DNA from: Tagetes erecta
Lineage: Eukaryota; Streptophyta; Magnoliopsida; Asterales; Asteraceae
Direction: 5' to 3'
Length of the DNA stretch: 64,000 bases
Assembly (NCBI GenBank): GCA_030867185.1
Contig: CM061493.1
Span: 4,896,501-4,960,500 of the forward strand
Shown: one piece after another, positions 50,660 through 63,482 of the stretch
Layout: every line of letters begins with the position of its first letter
How positions within the stretch are numbered: the stretch's first letter is position 1
Translations under genes and position numbers: made by a program
The notes under the pieces: generated by a model
Seen by the model: the letters and a program-made list of their open reading frames with translations, nothing else
Told to the model about the DNA's origin: nothing
Database searches by the model: none

Positions 50660-52713
50660 TAAATCTTTGATTATTACATAAGAAGAGATAGCAGCAGCAG
50701 CTGCTGTTATTGCAAGTGTATCTAGTTTTGTTTATGGTGCACACCACCTTCCTTTTGTATTAAATCAATCAATGTACGTGGTCACATTCTTATAATTTTC
50801 TATTTTCCTTTTTATTATAGTTTGTTGTGACCTATTTTATATTTGAAAATTAATGAGAAATTAAAGAGGTTTCAATGAATTCATAATGTTATGTTATACA
50901 TTGGTAACAAAAATGAATTTTAAGTGGTGAACTCTGATAACCATATAAGAATTTATGTATATTTATGTATATTATGTAAAGTATTTGTCATGAGAGACGG
51001 AAATAATATAAAACAAGTTAAATATAAAGCACCTAATAAGTGTGAATAGCTCAATCTTAAATTCTTTATAAGTTAATTCTATAATAAAAAACCCATGATA
51101 TTCAAATATATTGGGTGTTCTCTTTAATTCTACCAAAACTTTTTTTTAGGCCTTGTCTATTCACACACCCTAAAATTCTATCCACACACCTGTTTTAAAA
51201 TCAGGCGTCACGGATCGGCCTTGATGCGGCATCTGAGTCACTTTCCTGTCAACGTCAACCGAGGAATGTCGTAAACGAGGTGGAATTCGGTCAAACCTGG
51301 ACATATGCGCCGCATATATGACCTAGGCGCCGATGATGTTGTTGGCCGCATATATGACTCAGGCGCCACACCGAGGGCCATGCGCGGCGCATAAGGGTGT
51401 TGAAGCGTGATTGACTACGTTCGAGGATGTGTCTGGGATAAGAAGTAACTTAGGCGCGACGCCGAGGTTTATGTGCGGCGCCTGAGGGTGTGGGAAATAA
51501 AAGCATAGGGTGTGTGAATAGGATATGGGGTGTGTGAATAGGATATGGGGTGTGTGAATAGGATGACCCTTTTTTTATAGATAAAACATTACTCAACTTT
51601 CAATGTGTTCTAATGTGGTATTTTTTTTAGTTTAACTGACATCTCTGAATCATGTAAATCTTGGCTACTATTTAATTAACTGTTTAATTATTTATTTTAA
51701 TAATTGAATAACTCATGCATGCGACAATATTTTAGCATGTTCACGTAAGATTTGTCTTATGTGGTATGTTTTTCATTCTCTCAATGGGTCTAATTAGGGT
51801 CAAAATAATCAACTACTTATACCAATATCATATGGAAAAATAAATTTAATATCACTTAAAATTTAAATCGATTATCTCTATAGTTTCTTCAAAATGAATT
51901 ATCCTTATAATTTCTCCATAATAATCTCTTGTAAACTTAACAAACTTATAAATTCTTTAAATTTTCTTTCTTAATTAATTAAAGACTAACACATAGATAA
52001 ACTTGATCTTGATTTCATAATATAGTAGTCAAAATTTCAAAATTGTAATTTGTATATATCTATTAAAAAAACCACGTAAAATGAAAAAAAAAAGTTACAT
52101 GGCATGTGTAAATGTAATTCAAAGTAACTTTTTTTATATAAAAAACTCGATCTATATCATTATAGGTTACACATACACACTTATATACAAAGAATGATTA
52201 ATTACAAGTAAAAAACCGGTGTTAAGAAATAATCTGTTTACTCTTTGTTTAAATTATTGATGATTAATTATATTCATCCAATAAAAAACAGAGATCCACT
52301 TCGTTTCTAAGCCACAGCTTGTTCGGAAATCAAAATTAGGATAAAAGCCTTTAACTTGGGTTTGGTTTGAACACTGTGTAATACACAAGATCTAATATAG
52401 TTTAATATAATGTATGAGGTTATACCAAAAAAAAGAAAGAATATCAATAAATGATAACCAAGATTTAAAATGGTTAATTTTCAGTCAAATTGAGAATAAC
52501 ATTAAATAGTGATAAGATCTCAGGCCGGTCCTGAGGATTTTGGTGTTTTGTGCAAACAAACAAAAAGCCCTCAAACACTAACGTATTAAATTATATAAAC
52601 TAACCATCTTATTTGTGAGCTTTTTAAAAATACTAACTTTAAATACAAAGTGAGATTTTATTTTATTTTTTAACCTTTTAATTATTAAAAGATAAGTTCT
52701 TTTTATTTATTTA
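50660..52713. other. intergenic DNA
   Basis: Apart from the terminal-repeat element at 51148-51570, AT-rich sequence without a recognisable gene. Confidence 0.5.
51148..51570. mobile_element. terminal-inverted-repeat element with GC-rich core
   Basis: Left CTATTCACACACCC and right GGGTGTGTGAATAG are inverted. The right side is expanded into a 20-bp tandem repeat (GGGTGTGTGAATAGGATATG, nearly three units, 51508-51564). Poly-T tracts flank both ends. The core is markedly GC-rich, with several GCGCCGCATA and GGCGCC-type motifs. No coding. Superfamily not assigned. Confidence 0.6.
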
Positions 52714-52943
52714 CTAGGTTTAACACCCGTGTAATACACACGGGTTGAATAAAAATATTTTTAAAAAGTTATAACTATTATATTTAAAAATTTATAAATA
52801 ATTTTGTAAATTATTATTAATCACAAAATTTTGTCTTTATTAACTCTCCTACTTAATTTCCCTCTCAACTTTCCTTTTATAAAATAAATTATGTTTTCCC
52901 TCCAAAAAATTGCCCCCTAAAAACTCTAATTTATTAGATAGAC
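52714..52943 (-). mobile_element. Helitron, short, first of a head-to-tail pair
   Basis: Read on the minus strand it starts TCTATCTAATAAATTAGAG and ends with hairpin CCCGTGTGTATTACACGGG, then GTTAAACCTAG, followed by T. These are Helitron 5' and 3' signatures. Its 5' end directly abuts the 3' end of the next unit. Confidence 0.75.
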
Positions 52944-53324
52944 TAGGTTTAAAACACGTGTATACACACGGAATAAATCTAAAATATATAAATAAAAATG
53001 ATAAAAATCGAAAATATAGAACACAATAAATAAAGATTCAACAACCGGATTGATTGAACATACTATCAAAATCGAATACTGGTTATACGCCATATTGAAT
53101 TTGAAATTAGAGTTTATTTATAAGAAACGAAACAATAAATAAAGCTTCAACCACTGAATTGATTGAAACCACAAACGTATTACCAAAAATATAAAGCACA
53201 ATTGATTGGAAATCATTGAGTGGGAGTTGCCGTAAATAACAATGAAGTTTTGGAGCCAATTTGACAGGTCAAAAAATATTTCCCTCTCAAATTTACCCTC
53301 AAAAACTCTGAAATATTAGATAGA
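52944..53324 (-). mobile_element. Helitron, short, second of the pair
   Basis: Same family as its neighbour: 5' TCTATCTAATATTTCAGAG preceded by A (53325), and 3' hairpin CCGTGTGTATACACGTG then TTTTAAACCTAG joined straight to the TCTATC of the first unit. Confidence 0.7.
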
Positions 53325-53983
53325 TTCAATTTCTTTAATTTTATATTATGTCTAATTGTGTCGTGATTTTGTTACACGTGTTAAGATGACGATGTTAATG
53401 TGTAGACACGACGCACGTTTGACTTCTTTACATGCGTTAGATTTGTGACATCAACATGATTAAATATAGACATAAAAAAATATGTTTTGCATGTTTTGGT
53501 GACATAGATATGAAAGAGTATCATGTCTTGCAGTGTAAACATTACACTTTGAAAACAAAGAAAAATAAAGGGAAAGATAAGGAAAAGAACAACAACCAGA
53601 AGGTTGCTAAAGAGAATCAAACCCAAACGCATCACTTGGAGAATGAAGTTGTAAAGACCAGTAGGTCAAGCCTAGTTTTTTTAAATGCTTTAACACTAGA
53701 CATACATATAAGGATGAAGCATTTAGGAAAAAAAACAGATTGGTGTCCTAGGCGGTCGGTCATGTCGTCGCCCATGGCCGATCCTACAAGATCTATATGT
53801 TTCATCCACTTAATATTTGTAATAATACCCCGATCTCAACTAGTGGTTTTAAACCGGACCTAATTGTGTAGTTGGTCTTTTTTTTTCTTCTTATATATGT
53901 ACATGAACATATGAATTGCCTAACTTGATTTAAGAAAGTCCTTGCCTCTTCAATTCATTTATTACAGGTAGAGATAAAACTTA
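53325..53983. other. intergenic; undefined ORF only
   Basis: A Lys/Asn-rich open stretch on the plus strand (53456-53863) shows no family motif and reads like chance or transposon debris. Confidence 0.5.
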
Positions 53984-54561
53984 GAGTAAACTTCGTTTTG
54001 CCTCCCTGAGGTTTACCTAAAATAACGGTTTGCATACAATAGTTTCAAAACTGCGTTTTGCCTCCCTGAGGTTTACCTAAAATAACGGTTTACATACAAT
54101 AGTTTCAAAATTACGTTTTGCCTCCTTAAACTTACCAATTTGTTACCGTTTGCTACATCCGGATTAATTTTATTAAAATCAAACGTTAGTCAATCCAATG
54201 TGCCCCTCATGTACCTTTTCTTTTTCCTCTTGCTTAAATGGGTTTTGGCTTGAAAATGACTAAAGTGCCCCTCACGTGAGGGGCACATGGACTAACTAAC
54301 GTTTGCTTTTGACACAATTATTTCGAATGTAGCAAACAGTGACAAACTGATAAGTTTGGGGATGCAAAATGCAATTTTGAAACTATTGTATGCAAACCGT
54401 TATTTTAGGTAAACCTCATGGAGGCAAAACGCAATTTTAAAACTATTGTATGCAAACCGTTATTTTAGGTAAACCTCATGGAGGCAAAACGCAATTTTAA
54501 AACTATTGTATGCAAACCGTTATTTTAGGTAAACCTCATGGAGGCAAAACGAAGTTTACTC
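53984..54561. mobile_element. Mutator-type MITE 3 with internal tandem repeats
   Basis: Ends GAGTAAACTTCGTTTTGCC are inverted and flanked by perfect 9-bp TAAAACTTA duplications (53975-53983, 54562-54570). The left arm has two and the right arm three 60-bp direct repeats of the same unit. It shares only the outer GAGTAAAC with the other two MITEs. Confidence 0.9.
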
Positions 54562-54570
54562 TAAAACTTA

Positions 54571-56244
54571 TTTTCTTGAGTAGTGTAAAACAAAAGTATG
54601 TGTGTCAACGCTCAATATATATACATTTGTAATTATTTTTAGAGTAAGCTTAAGCTTGTTACTTAAACACAAAGTTGTTTAAGCTTAAGCTTGGCTCATT
54701 TACCTAGCTTGAGCTCGGGCTCAACCCCCGAGTAGTTCTTCAAGCTCAAGCTCAAATTGTTTAATATCTGTTAATCAATGTATATACTTTTGTAATTACT
54801 TTTAAAGTAAACTACCATTTTTTCCTTGTGATTTGGTCATCATTAGCACCTCAAAAAAACGAGGCTTTGCCTCGATTCTTGCTTGACATATACTGTACTC
54901 TGTATAAAATTCACGATCAGTCACCTCCTAAACCTTAATAGTCGGGCCCTTATCGTTCTAACTCTATATGCTTTCTCTCTCTAAACTCATATTAAGTTTT
55001 CTATCTACACAATGGTGCATCAAGACCGGTTTATGCGAAACAATGAAGAAAATGAGAGACATCTAGTGCAAGAAACTATAATGCTAACCAATTTTTTACT
55101 TTGCATAAGGACCAATGTCCTCTTAAATTCCAAATACAATATTACGATGTAGTTATTTTTATATACGTTTCAATACAAATTATACATACTCATTAGCTAA
55201 TGTTGGTGGGGTTGCCACGGAATGCCACATGGCGGGTCATCATTAGCTGGATTTTTGTTTTTGTTTTTTTTTACAATCTGAACTAATATATACATATTTG
55301 TTTTTGGGAAGTTATAACAAATGTGATGGTAGCTTGACTGGCCAAGCCTTGGTCACACGTTCCGTTTGGTTCTCGAGAGGTTAATTTGAATTACGGGACT
55401 GCTAAATTTTCTTCTTGCACTCTTTCCTCCCCTCAGCCTTGATATTTTTCATTTTCACCCCTTGAGGTTTATATGTTTTATTTTTTTATTCACAATTTGT
55501 ATATTTATAATGGCGGTATACATTCTACGTGGATGTCCAATTTGTCACAAATTATTACGTTTCATTTAACCATAACACATTTTTATACGTTTTTTGGCGT
55601 GCTTCACGTTTTCATTCTTCTTTGTTTTTTTAATTGTTTTGGAATCCATATTTCACGTTTACATGTCGTTATAAATCAAAGGCATGTAATTCATTTAACA
55701 CATTTCGTTCAAGATAACAAATATTTGAAGTTTTTTTTGTATGCTTCAATGTTACCACACCAACACGAACAAACACAATTGCCATTTAGAAGTTAGCCCA
55801 CTAGGGTGAAGTACTGACAAGATGAGCCCCGCCAACGAGGCTGTGTCATGTCACATTATCATTTTTAGCTATTCTCACTTCTTCGAACCCGAGACACCCA
55901 TTTTGTAAGTTGATGACAAGGTAAGATTTAAAATAAATAAATAAAACATTTATTTAATCAAAACTAGTCGTTGCACATCCAATCATCTCCACCTCATGAC
56001 GTCAGCCTATCTCATTCCTCACCTCGCAAGCCCAACTCACGACACCCATAACAATATACTTACGAGACGAGACCACGTCGTTACCCACCTCCAAAACACC
56101 AAATAACCTTATAACAACCTACTCAATTTTCAAACACATTCCTATTTCCTACCACCAACCAAATCTCAAAACTAACATAACCATAAAATTAAAAAAACAC
56201 AAGAATCTTTTAAAAAAGAAATCATAAAAAATAAGCTACCTTTT
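54571..56244. other. intergenic, upstream of the carrier gene
   Basis: AT-rich, with an AAGCTTAAGCTTG/AGCTCAAGCTC-type repeat near 54650-54760. No gene is seen. Confidence 0.5.
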
Positions 56245-56703
56245 ATGGGCCCAAAAAAAAACCCTAAACTCCATATCCAACCGTTGAATAAAATCATGAC
56301 TCTGAAATTTGTCAACTTCAATACTACTATTAATGGCGGTGGCTACACACTCAAATTAAACCAAAACCAAAACCTAAAATCATTTTCTCTTTCAACCTTA
56401 CTCACTTTCAACCGGAGATATAAATCAATTTCTCCGGCACCGGTGGCGGGGCTCACCACCGCAATAACATGGCCCCTAAATCAACATCACATCCTCAGGT
56501 ACATTAATATTTCGTTTTCTATCACATTCTTCCTTAAATAAATAAATATCTATTTGCTTTTTATAATATCTAATCTACTATCACTTTTTTTGCTTTGTTT
56601 TGTTTGATTGTAAATAATCAGCAGCAACGAAAGGGATTTTGTGCAATGGAGGATGCTTATGGAGCGATTATTGATGCTGTTGTTCCTGTTCATAAAAACG
56701 TAG
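56245..56703 (+). other. upstream ORF overlapping the BTL1-like start
   Basis: An open frame begins at ATG 56245, runs 84 codons to a donor (CCTCAG/GTACAT, 56498), and after splicing to 56622 or 56625 ends about 56703. That is past the ATG (56646) of the carrier gene but in another frame. Its product is Ser/Thr/Asn-rich with few acids, somewhat like a transit peptide. It may be a translated uORF or simply leader sequence. Confidence 0.4.
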
Positions 56704-59656
56704 ATGTTGATTTTTCCGCTCATCGGAGTTTGAAGGATGATGATTCGTTTTCGTTTGATTTTCATCTTCCTGATTTACGACGGCCGATTGCTGTAAGTGT
56801 GTGTTGCAGCTTGATTTTATGTTTTGATTTGGATTTGAAGTAGAAATTGTATGTTTTGTGATTGAATGCATGCAAGTTTTGTTGTTAGTGTTTGTGTTTT
56901 TAACGGAGTATAATTATTTAAGTTTAGGAGTTGAAAATGATATGTTTAGTTTTATGTTTTGGGTTTTTTAATTATTGAGCTCATCTAAAGCTACTCGGCT
57001 TTGTGTTCAAGAGTCTGAAGGTTTTACGTGGCATGGTTAAAGGTTTCTGTTTGGTTTTTCTATTGAACGGTTGGGTTGGTTGACTAGTTTTGACTCCGAT
57101 TAACTTTTAATATTTAAATTTAGGGGTTGAAAATGATGTGTTTAGGACAGATGATAATATTATTGAAAGTTAGCGAGCTCCGCCTCTATAAAGCTTTGTC
57201 CTTGTTTAAGGGCAGGGTATTTGTTGAAGGTGAATTTAATTATGTTTTGAAGCTATTTGTTTAGTTATGTGGTTGTATTTGATTTTTGTGAATTTGGTTT
57301 AGAAATTTGTGAAGACAAGAGAAGCTGGGGAGTTTCTTAGTGGTGCTTTGGCTGGGGCTATGACTAAAGCTGTACTTGCTCCTTTAGAGACCATAAGGTT
57401 TGTGATGTTCACAATTTCGTATTTTTTGTGTGTTTTAATCTTTAAGAGGTGACGTATTGGTAAGCGTGTTGGACTCTAGGCACACACACTGGCGACTAAA
57501 ATAGATTTTTTAATATACATTTTGATAAATATAAAAGATCTCCAAAAGACTTTTTTAGTAGTTGTATTGTAGGTTAAGGTTGGTACTGTTCCGATATTGC
57601 TAGTTTGGTACCATGAACTTGGTACGTTACTATGGTGTTTTTTTGTTTTACCTAAAAAATCCAATACATCTTACAAGTGTATCAAATACATTTGTAATAA
57701 TGAATGCATACTACCAAAAATTTCAAAATGTCTCAAATTTATATGAAAACATATGTAGTCATGAACATAGAAAATGCTTTTAATAGATCAGTACCTATTT
57801 GAAGGCAAAAACTAATCAAGCTATTTGTTCTCTGTAAGAATTTGTTTTTTTTTTGTTTTTAGTTGTGCTGATACCGCCTAGTTATTTATACACTTTCTTA
57901 AATAATTTAATATATGCAGGACTCGGATGGTGGTTGGTGTTGGGTCGAAAACAATATCTGGTAGTTTTGTAGAGGTAATGGAAAAACAGGGTTGGCAAGG
58001 ACTTTGGGCTGGCAATGCAATTAACATGATACGAATCGTTCCTACACAAGCTATTGAGCTTGGAACATTTGAATGTGTCAAACGCATAATGACATCAGCA
58101 CAAGAAAAGTGGGGTCAAGAAGAATGTCCAAATGTGCAAATCGGTCCGGTCAAACTAAGTTTCTCTTTGTCGTGGCTCTCACCGGTCGCCCTTGGGGGTG
58201 CAGCTGCAGGGATTGCTAGCACCCTCGCATGCCATCCTCTTGAAGTTTTAAAGGTCACAACATAAAACATTGATGATGTTTATTTGCTAATTACTGATTA
58301 TGCTGATTTGTGGTGTTCTGTTTTTGTTTTCTGCAGGATCGGTTGACTGTAAGCCCAGATGTTTATCCTAATTTGAGCATTGCAGTTCAAAAAATGTTCA
58401 AAAATGGCGGGATTGGATCTTTCTATTCGGGTCTTTCTCCAACTCTGATGGGAATGTTGCCTTACAGTACTTGTTACTATTTCATGTATGACACTATTAA
58501 AACGACTTACTGCACAGCTCAAAAAAAGAAATCGTTAAGCCGTCCTGAGATGCTGCTTATTGGAGCTCTTTCAGGTGTGTTTGTTCATACTTATATTTAA
58601 ACAGTCAAGGTTATCGTAGTAGAGAATAAATGGGCGGGCGTTCATTACATAAGCAATTATAGTTTTAGCTGTGATACATAATATGGTCTTTGTTGAACTT
58701 TCCAGTTAAGGATATATGAACAATATGGTAGTTGGCAGAAAACAAACCGTTTTTTTCTTATTCAAACAGTACAAAAGAATGTACTTTTTGGTCATAGTAC
58801 ATTGGGACAGTTAGACAGAAGGTAACAAACTTCACCAAGTTTTCTATTTTAGGTAACCAAAAAAAATAGGATGTCAGCTTCTTTTTTTAGTCTTAAGGGT
58901 CACCTTCTTTAAAAAAAATAGGATGTCAGCTTTGTTTTTTTGTCTGTTAAAGTAACTAAGATTTTTGTTTCCAAAAGTGTAAAATTAAAAGGTGGCTACA
59001 ATATAACATAAAGAATTTGGTTGTCTTAAGTTAAAAAAAAACAGAGTTGTTGAACTTTGTTATTTGCTCAGTACATCAATTTTCTATTTTTAGTAAATTA
59101 CACATTTTTATGTAATATGGAACTTGAAACCTCTAACCATATGAGAAGTGGTACATATTATACACACCCTAATACTGCTAGGCCACACACTCTTTGGTTA
59201 TTGCTTGGATGATTTGGTTTATATTAATCCGTACCACATAATCACTTGGAAACGCAATGCCAAACATTACGTGACATCCTATGATTTTACTTTAGGATCC
59301 AGTCATATATGTTAGTGACTTCAATTTCTGGGGTATATTTTTTGAACAGGATCTGTTCTATGAAAGTAAAGAAATTACTAATGTTATATTTTGTTTGATG
59401 GTTAGGTTTAACTGCAAGTACAATTAGTTTTCCTTTAGAAGTGGCGAGGAAGCGGCTAATGGTGGGAGCTTTGCAAGGGAAGTGCCCACCACACATGGCT
59501 GCTGCATTAGCCGAAGTTGTTAGAGAAGAGGGTTTGATCGGATTATATAGAGGATGGGGTGCAAGCTGTTTGAAAGTTATGCCGTCGTCTGGCATCACAT
59601 GGATGTTTTACGAAGCTTGGAAAGATATATTGATTGGTGACAAGGTTAAACAATAA
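56646..59656 (+). CDS. BTL1: mitochondrial-carrier family, BTL1-type adenine nucleotide transporter
   Basis: Five coding exons join in frame: 56646-56792, 57303-57397, 57920-58253, 58337-58574, 59406-59656 (354 aa; the Arabidopsis relative At3g20240 is about 348). Three carrier repeats are seen, with signatures APLETIRTRM, HPLEVLKDRL and FPLEVARKRL, plus EFLSGALAGAMTKAV, LWAGNAINMIRIVPTQAIELGTF split across its normal place, and GLYRGWGASCLKVMPSSGITW. BT1-like carriers move adenine nucleotides across the inner mitochondrial or plastid membrane; the exact substrate of BTL1 is predicted only. The start is the first ATG in the frame (GCAATGGAG), since the exon upstream joins out of frame. Intron 3 has a SINE head (about 57437). 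Confidence 0.9.
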
Positions 59657-60761
59657 TGATATAATTTGGTTGAGACAGTAATAAACATGTTTCAACCAAT
59701 GTTTTTGATAATTTTGAGATACTAAGAAGAGAGTACACGTCCCTTTGAATTTTGTTAGGGAAGTGGTGGTTTTGACCCTTGTTGTTTGATCCTTATATTT
59801 GCTTTTAATCTGTCCAGTCAATAAGCATGTGTTTTATTTTGAATTCATTTTGATTTAAGAAGATTAAGATAGACAATAGTTTAAATAAACGACACTACAA
59901 ACAAGGCTATATTTTTAAAAACTTCTTAAATTTGATAGTTTTAGAACTTGTCTATTTAAAAAGAGTACCTTAAACGTGCAAAACCCAAAAACAAGCCTTA
60001 AGAAGCATTTGCAGATTTGTTGTAGGCAAAAGAAGCGAAGCATAGAAGTTAGGCGTGTAAAAGCCAGAGTGCCTATGTATAAGCTATAGGCGTATCAATT
60101 GTGTCAGGTTGATGTATTCACGGTTTGAATTGTTCAAAGTCAACACTAATTGTACACTTGCGTAACCCTAACACAACCCGCTTAACGTCGTTTAACATGT
60201 TTATCTACAAACAAGTTTGTGGAGTGGCATAAGCAAGTTGTAAAAGTGCTAATCAAATTGGCAGGTTGCAAAAATGGGTTAGGATTTAGGAATGTCACAA
60301 ACAAGTAGACTTTCTTTGTTTAACTGAACGAGCTAAACAAGTTAACCAAAACATGACCCATTTAACCAAACAAGTTGACGAGTTAAACAATTTAACCAAA
60401 ATATGACCCATTTAACCAAACAGGCCAACTTGAACACGATTTTTTTTTAATTGGGTGAAATATGCCAACCCAAAACCTATTTTCATTTCATGTTATGTTT
60501 GGGTTGTGTCTGTTCTAAATTGTTACCCCTAATATGATCTTCCATGAATTGCTGAGCAAAGCAGACTATATTAACGGTGTTAAAATCCGAACGTTAAAAA
60601 TGCCAAAACCATTGTATACCAGTTCAGGCCAAACATATCTAGATGTTGAATACAAAATCCCAGGAAGGCATTTCTAATTTCTATATAATCCTGGAAACAA
60701 AATCCTTAATACAGAATGGAAGAACACCAAATTTAGCAGATCATGCACCAATTACATGGAG
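59657..60761. other. convergent intergenic spacer
   Basis: 3' flanks of the BTL1-like (plus) and reticulon-like (minus) genes. Repetitive AACCAAACAAGTTGAC-like stretches lie near 60350-60430. No gene is seen. Confidence 0.55.
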
Positions 60762-63482
60762 TTATGTGGTATCTAACACATCATTTGGGCTATCTCTTCT
60801 CCAACAAAATTTTGACGAGCACGTCCCAAACAATGACGAATTTTCAGCAAGAATATACAGACAAAACAAGCTCACTCCTGTAGCCAAAGTACAACAAAAT
60901 CAGATGTAAACCTTGAAAGTTGCAGATACTGTAAAACACTTGCATTGTTGCAAATGTTAAAATTCAAAAAGGCAACAGATCAACAAAAACAGTTGGTCAA
61001 CTAAAATAACTTCCATCAAGGCTGTGTGTGTGTTTGTGTGTGTGAGAGAGAGAGAGAGGCGACGTCACATACCAGTATAAGCAACAGTAACTCCTGATAC
61101 CAATCTTCCCAAAGCTGATAGCATAAATAGAGTGGCAACTACCTATTACAAATTAGGAACAAAATGAAAACTTATTGTTGATCTTGAGTGCTTTTTATAA
61201 TAAAAACATAAACACAATCAAGAAAAAATGACAGAAGGCAGCATTTATTTTGGTTTCCTAATATGACATTGGATAGCTCAGGGTGTGGAGAATTACTTTG
61301 TTTGACTTTTTCTACAAGGTTCAAGTTGTGCTTTTATAGATAAAGGGAACTAAATATAGTGAGTAGTGACATAACAAGGGCTTCGTATAGCATCTCCTAA
61401 TAATTACAAGTTTACAACAATAATGAAAATGTGAGCATGTAGTATCATGACTTAATCAATCCAAGTGATTTCTACTAAAATTTAATCGACTATGCTTGGG
61501 GAATATTTAAGTTGATCTAAAACAGTGTATTTTTAAAGACTACCAATTAAATGGTAATTTTTTGTATCTTCTATAACCATTGTTTGTATCCATCTATGTT
61601 GAGATGGATACCGATTTTTCTTAGTGTAGTTTACAACTAGTATAATACCTCTAAGCATAGCTTTAGCTTCATCAATGTTGTTACTTGTTAACCAATTTTA
61701 ATATCTGCATTATGATTTCAAGAAAATTTGCCTACTTGATAACATCAATCTAAGCACAGCCCACATATATTATCTCTAAACCCGTCACAAAGTGGATAAT
61801 AATCACAAGCAATGGTTAATCTGTTAACCTGTCAGATGAAAGAAACTTTCTGCAACACAATGATGAAAGAACGCCACATTGCCACAGGATAGTGAATATT
61901 TCATTTTTTTAAACAATTGTCTTTTTTGTTTTAGACAAAGCCTAAGGCTGATTGTAAGCAAACAGGGTACATTTGCAGCGGAATACAATAAATCTGCATT
62001 ATAAAAAGGGACATCACAACTGCGGTGATTGTTGTTAGGTAATTAATTACCTTTAAAAACAGCCGTTTGTCATGGCCAGTTGCAGCAACCCTTAGAACAG
62101 ATTCAGTAGCACCTACAGTATTAGCCAAACACGCAAACAGACTGTTTGCAGAATCCTGAGATATCTGCCATTCCAGAGGATCCACAGGAACTCTGCAATA
62201 TCACAGAAAACAAAATCAACCAGACCTCCAAATCGTAGCTAAACCAATATCAACAAAGAAATCCATCCGATTTGCATGCTAACTCAAAGAAATTAGCACA
62301 TGTAAAGATTATTGAAGCTGATTTTATCACAAAAATTGACTAATTATAGTTGCTGCTACCTATAAATGTTTTTGCTGCCAAATACAATTTGCAACTGAAG
62401 CTCAAAGTTTACTACCAGTGAAGAAGGTTGGTACTGAAGATTTGTTTTGCTACCAAATCACTATTAATGCCGAGGTACAAGTCAGTCAATACTCAAGTTT
62501 ATTTCCTAGGTTTGTCATTTTTAGTTATTTCTTTGTACTACTTTGTAATTATACATAGAGGTAGTTAACAATAGCAAGAATCACAAAGTGTGTGATCTCA
62601 TGAGTAACTATCTAGTGAGAGAGTCGGTGCACCACACATACGTTGTTTTCTCATTTTCATTGACTGTAACTTGGCAATTACCAAAGAGCTGTATAAAACA
62701 GCATACGGCTTAATCATAGTGCTCTTAATCGTTCTTCAACATGTTTTTACTGTTTGATTTCAAATCAAAGTGCAAATTGTGTAAATCATTTATATTAATT
62801 CCGTCAATCTAAATCAATTCAATCCTGACAACACACAAGCTACGGTCAATTCTTCACCTAACAGAGTTTAAACCGTAACTGGATGCAAAAAAAACCTAAA
62901 AATTGGGGGAAATGAACTATTATCAATACATAACTAAAATTATTAGCAGAAACAGAAGTTTAAACTGTTAGATTGCAAATCTAACTGTAAATTGTGAAAA
63001 TTACTTAGATTGATTCGCCAATCTAGATCTAATCACAAGCATCTTATTCAATTCAATCCTAACAACACACAAGCTATGTTCAATTCAACAGTAACCGGAT
63101 GCTAGAAAAAACCTAAAATTTTGGGAGAAATGAACTGTAATCAACACATAACTAAAATCATTAGCAGAAACAGAAACAGAACCATGAATACATACTGAAT
63201 GTTCATCTGACGAAAAAGGAGACCGAGAATCGCAAGCGAACAAAGAAGAACGATGAAAACATCAGACATGAGTGAAATTATGCTCGAATTACGATACGCG
63301 CAGTGATAGTAGATCAACGTAGCACACATCGCAACAATCAACGGTTTACCTTTCCCGATCACGACTGATCCTAACTCCTTTTTAGTGTTAATCTTCTTCT
63401 TCCTCGTTACTCCTAATCCTTCGTCGTTTTCACTTACTCCGGCGACGGCACCGGCACCGCCGTTGGTGTTGAGTTCGTCCAT
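60762..63482 (-). CDS. small reticulon-like protein (RTNLB22/23 type)
   Basis: Four exons join in frame: 63482-63196, 62192-62051, 61142-61073, 60877-60762 (204 aa). A short basic N-terminus precedes a long hydrophobic hairpin (KPLIVAMCATLIYYHCAYRN, then SDVFIVLLCSLAILGLLF, about residues 46-91). A hydrophilic 60-residue loop and a second hydrophobic hairpin (VVATLFMLSALGRLVSG, then AYTGVSLFCLYILAEN) follow. This is the reticulon homology layout that shapes tubular ER membranes. The family's short plant members are RTNLB22 and RTNLB23. If exon 3 were not spliced, it would end AYTGM and lose the last 38 residues. Intron 3 starts with GTATGT and holds a (GT)n(GA)n tract at 61022-61058. Confidence 0.8.
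61022..61058. repeat. (GT)n(GA)n microsatellite
   Basis: A compound dinucleotide tract close to the donor of intron 3 of the reticulon-like gene. Confidence 0.85.

Noticed and set aside
53456..53863. 135-codon plus-strand ORF
   Set aside because: Lys/Asn-rich, with no recognisable family, no splice partners and AT-rich surroundings; probably chance.
61065..61075. stop (AYTGM) as the end of the reticulon-like gene
   Set aside because: GTATGT is a strong donor, and the next exon supplies VSLFCLYILAEN, the usual reticulon ending. It may still exist as a minor isoform.
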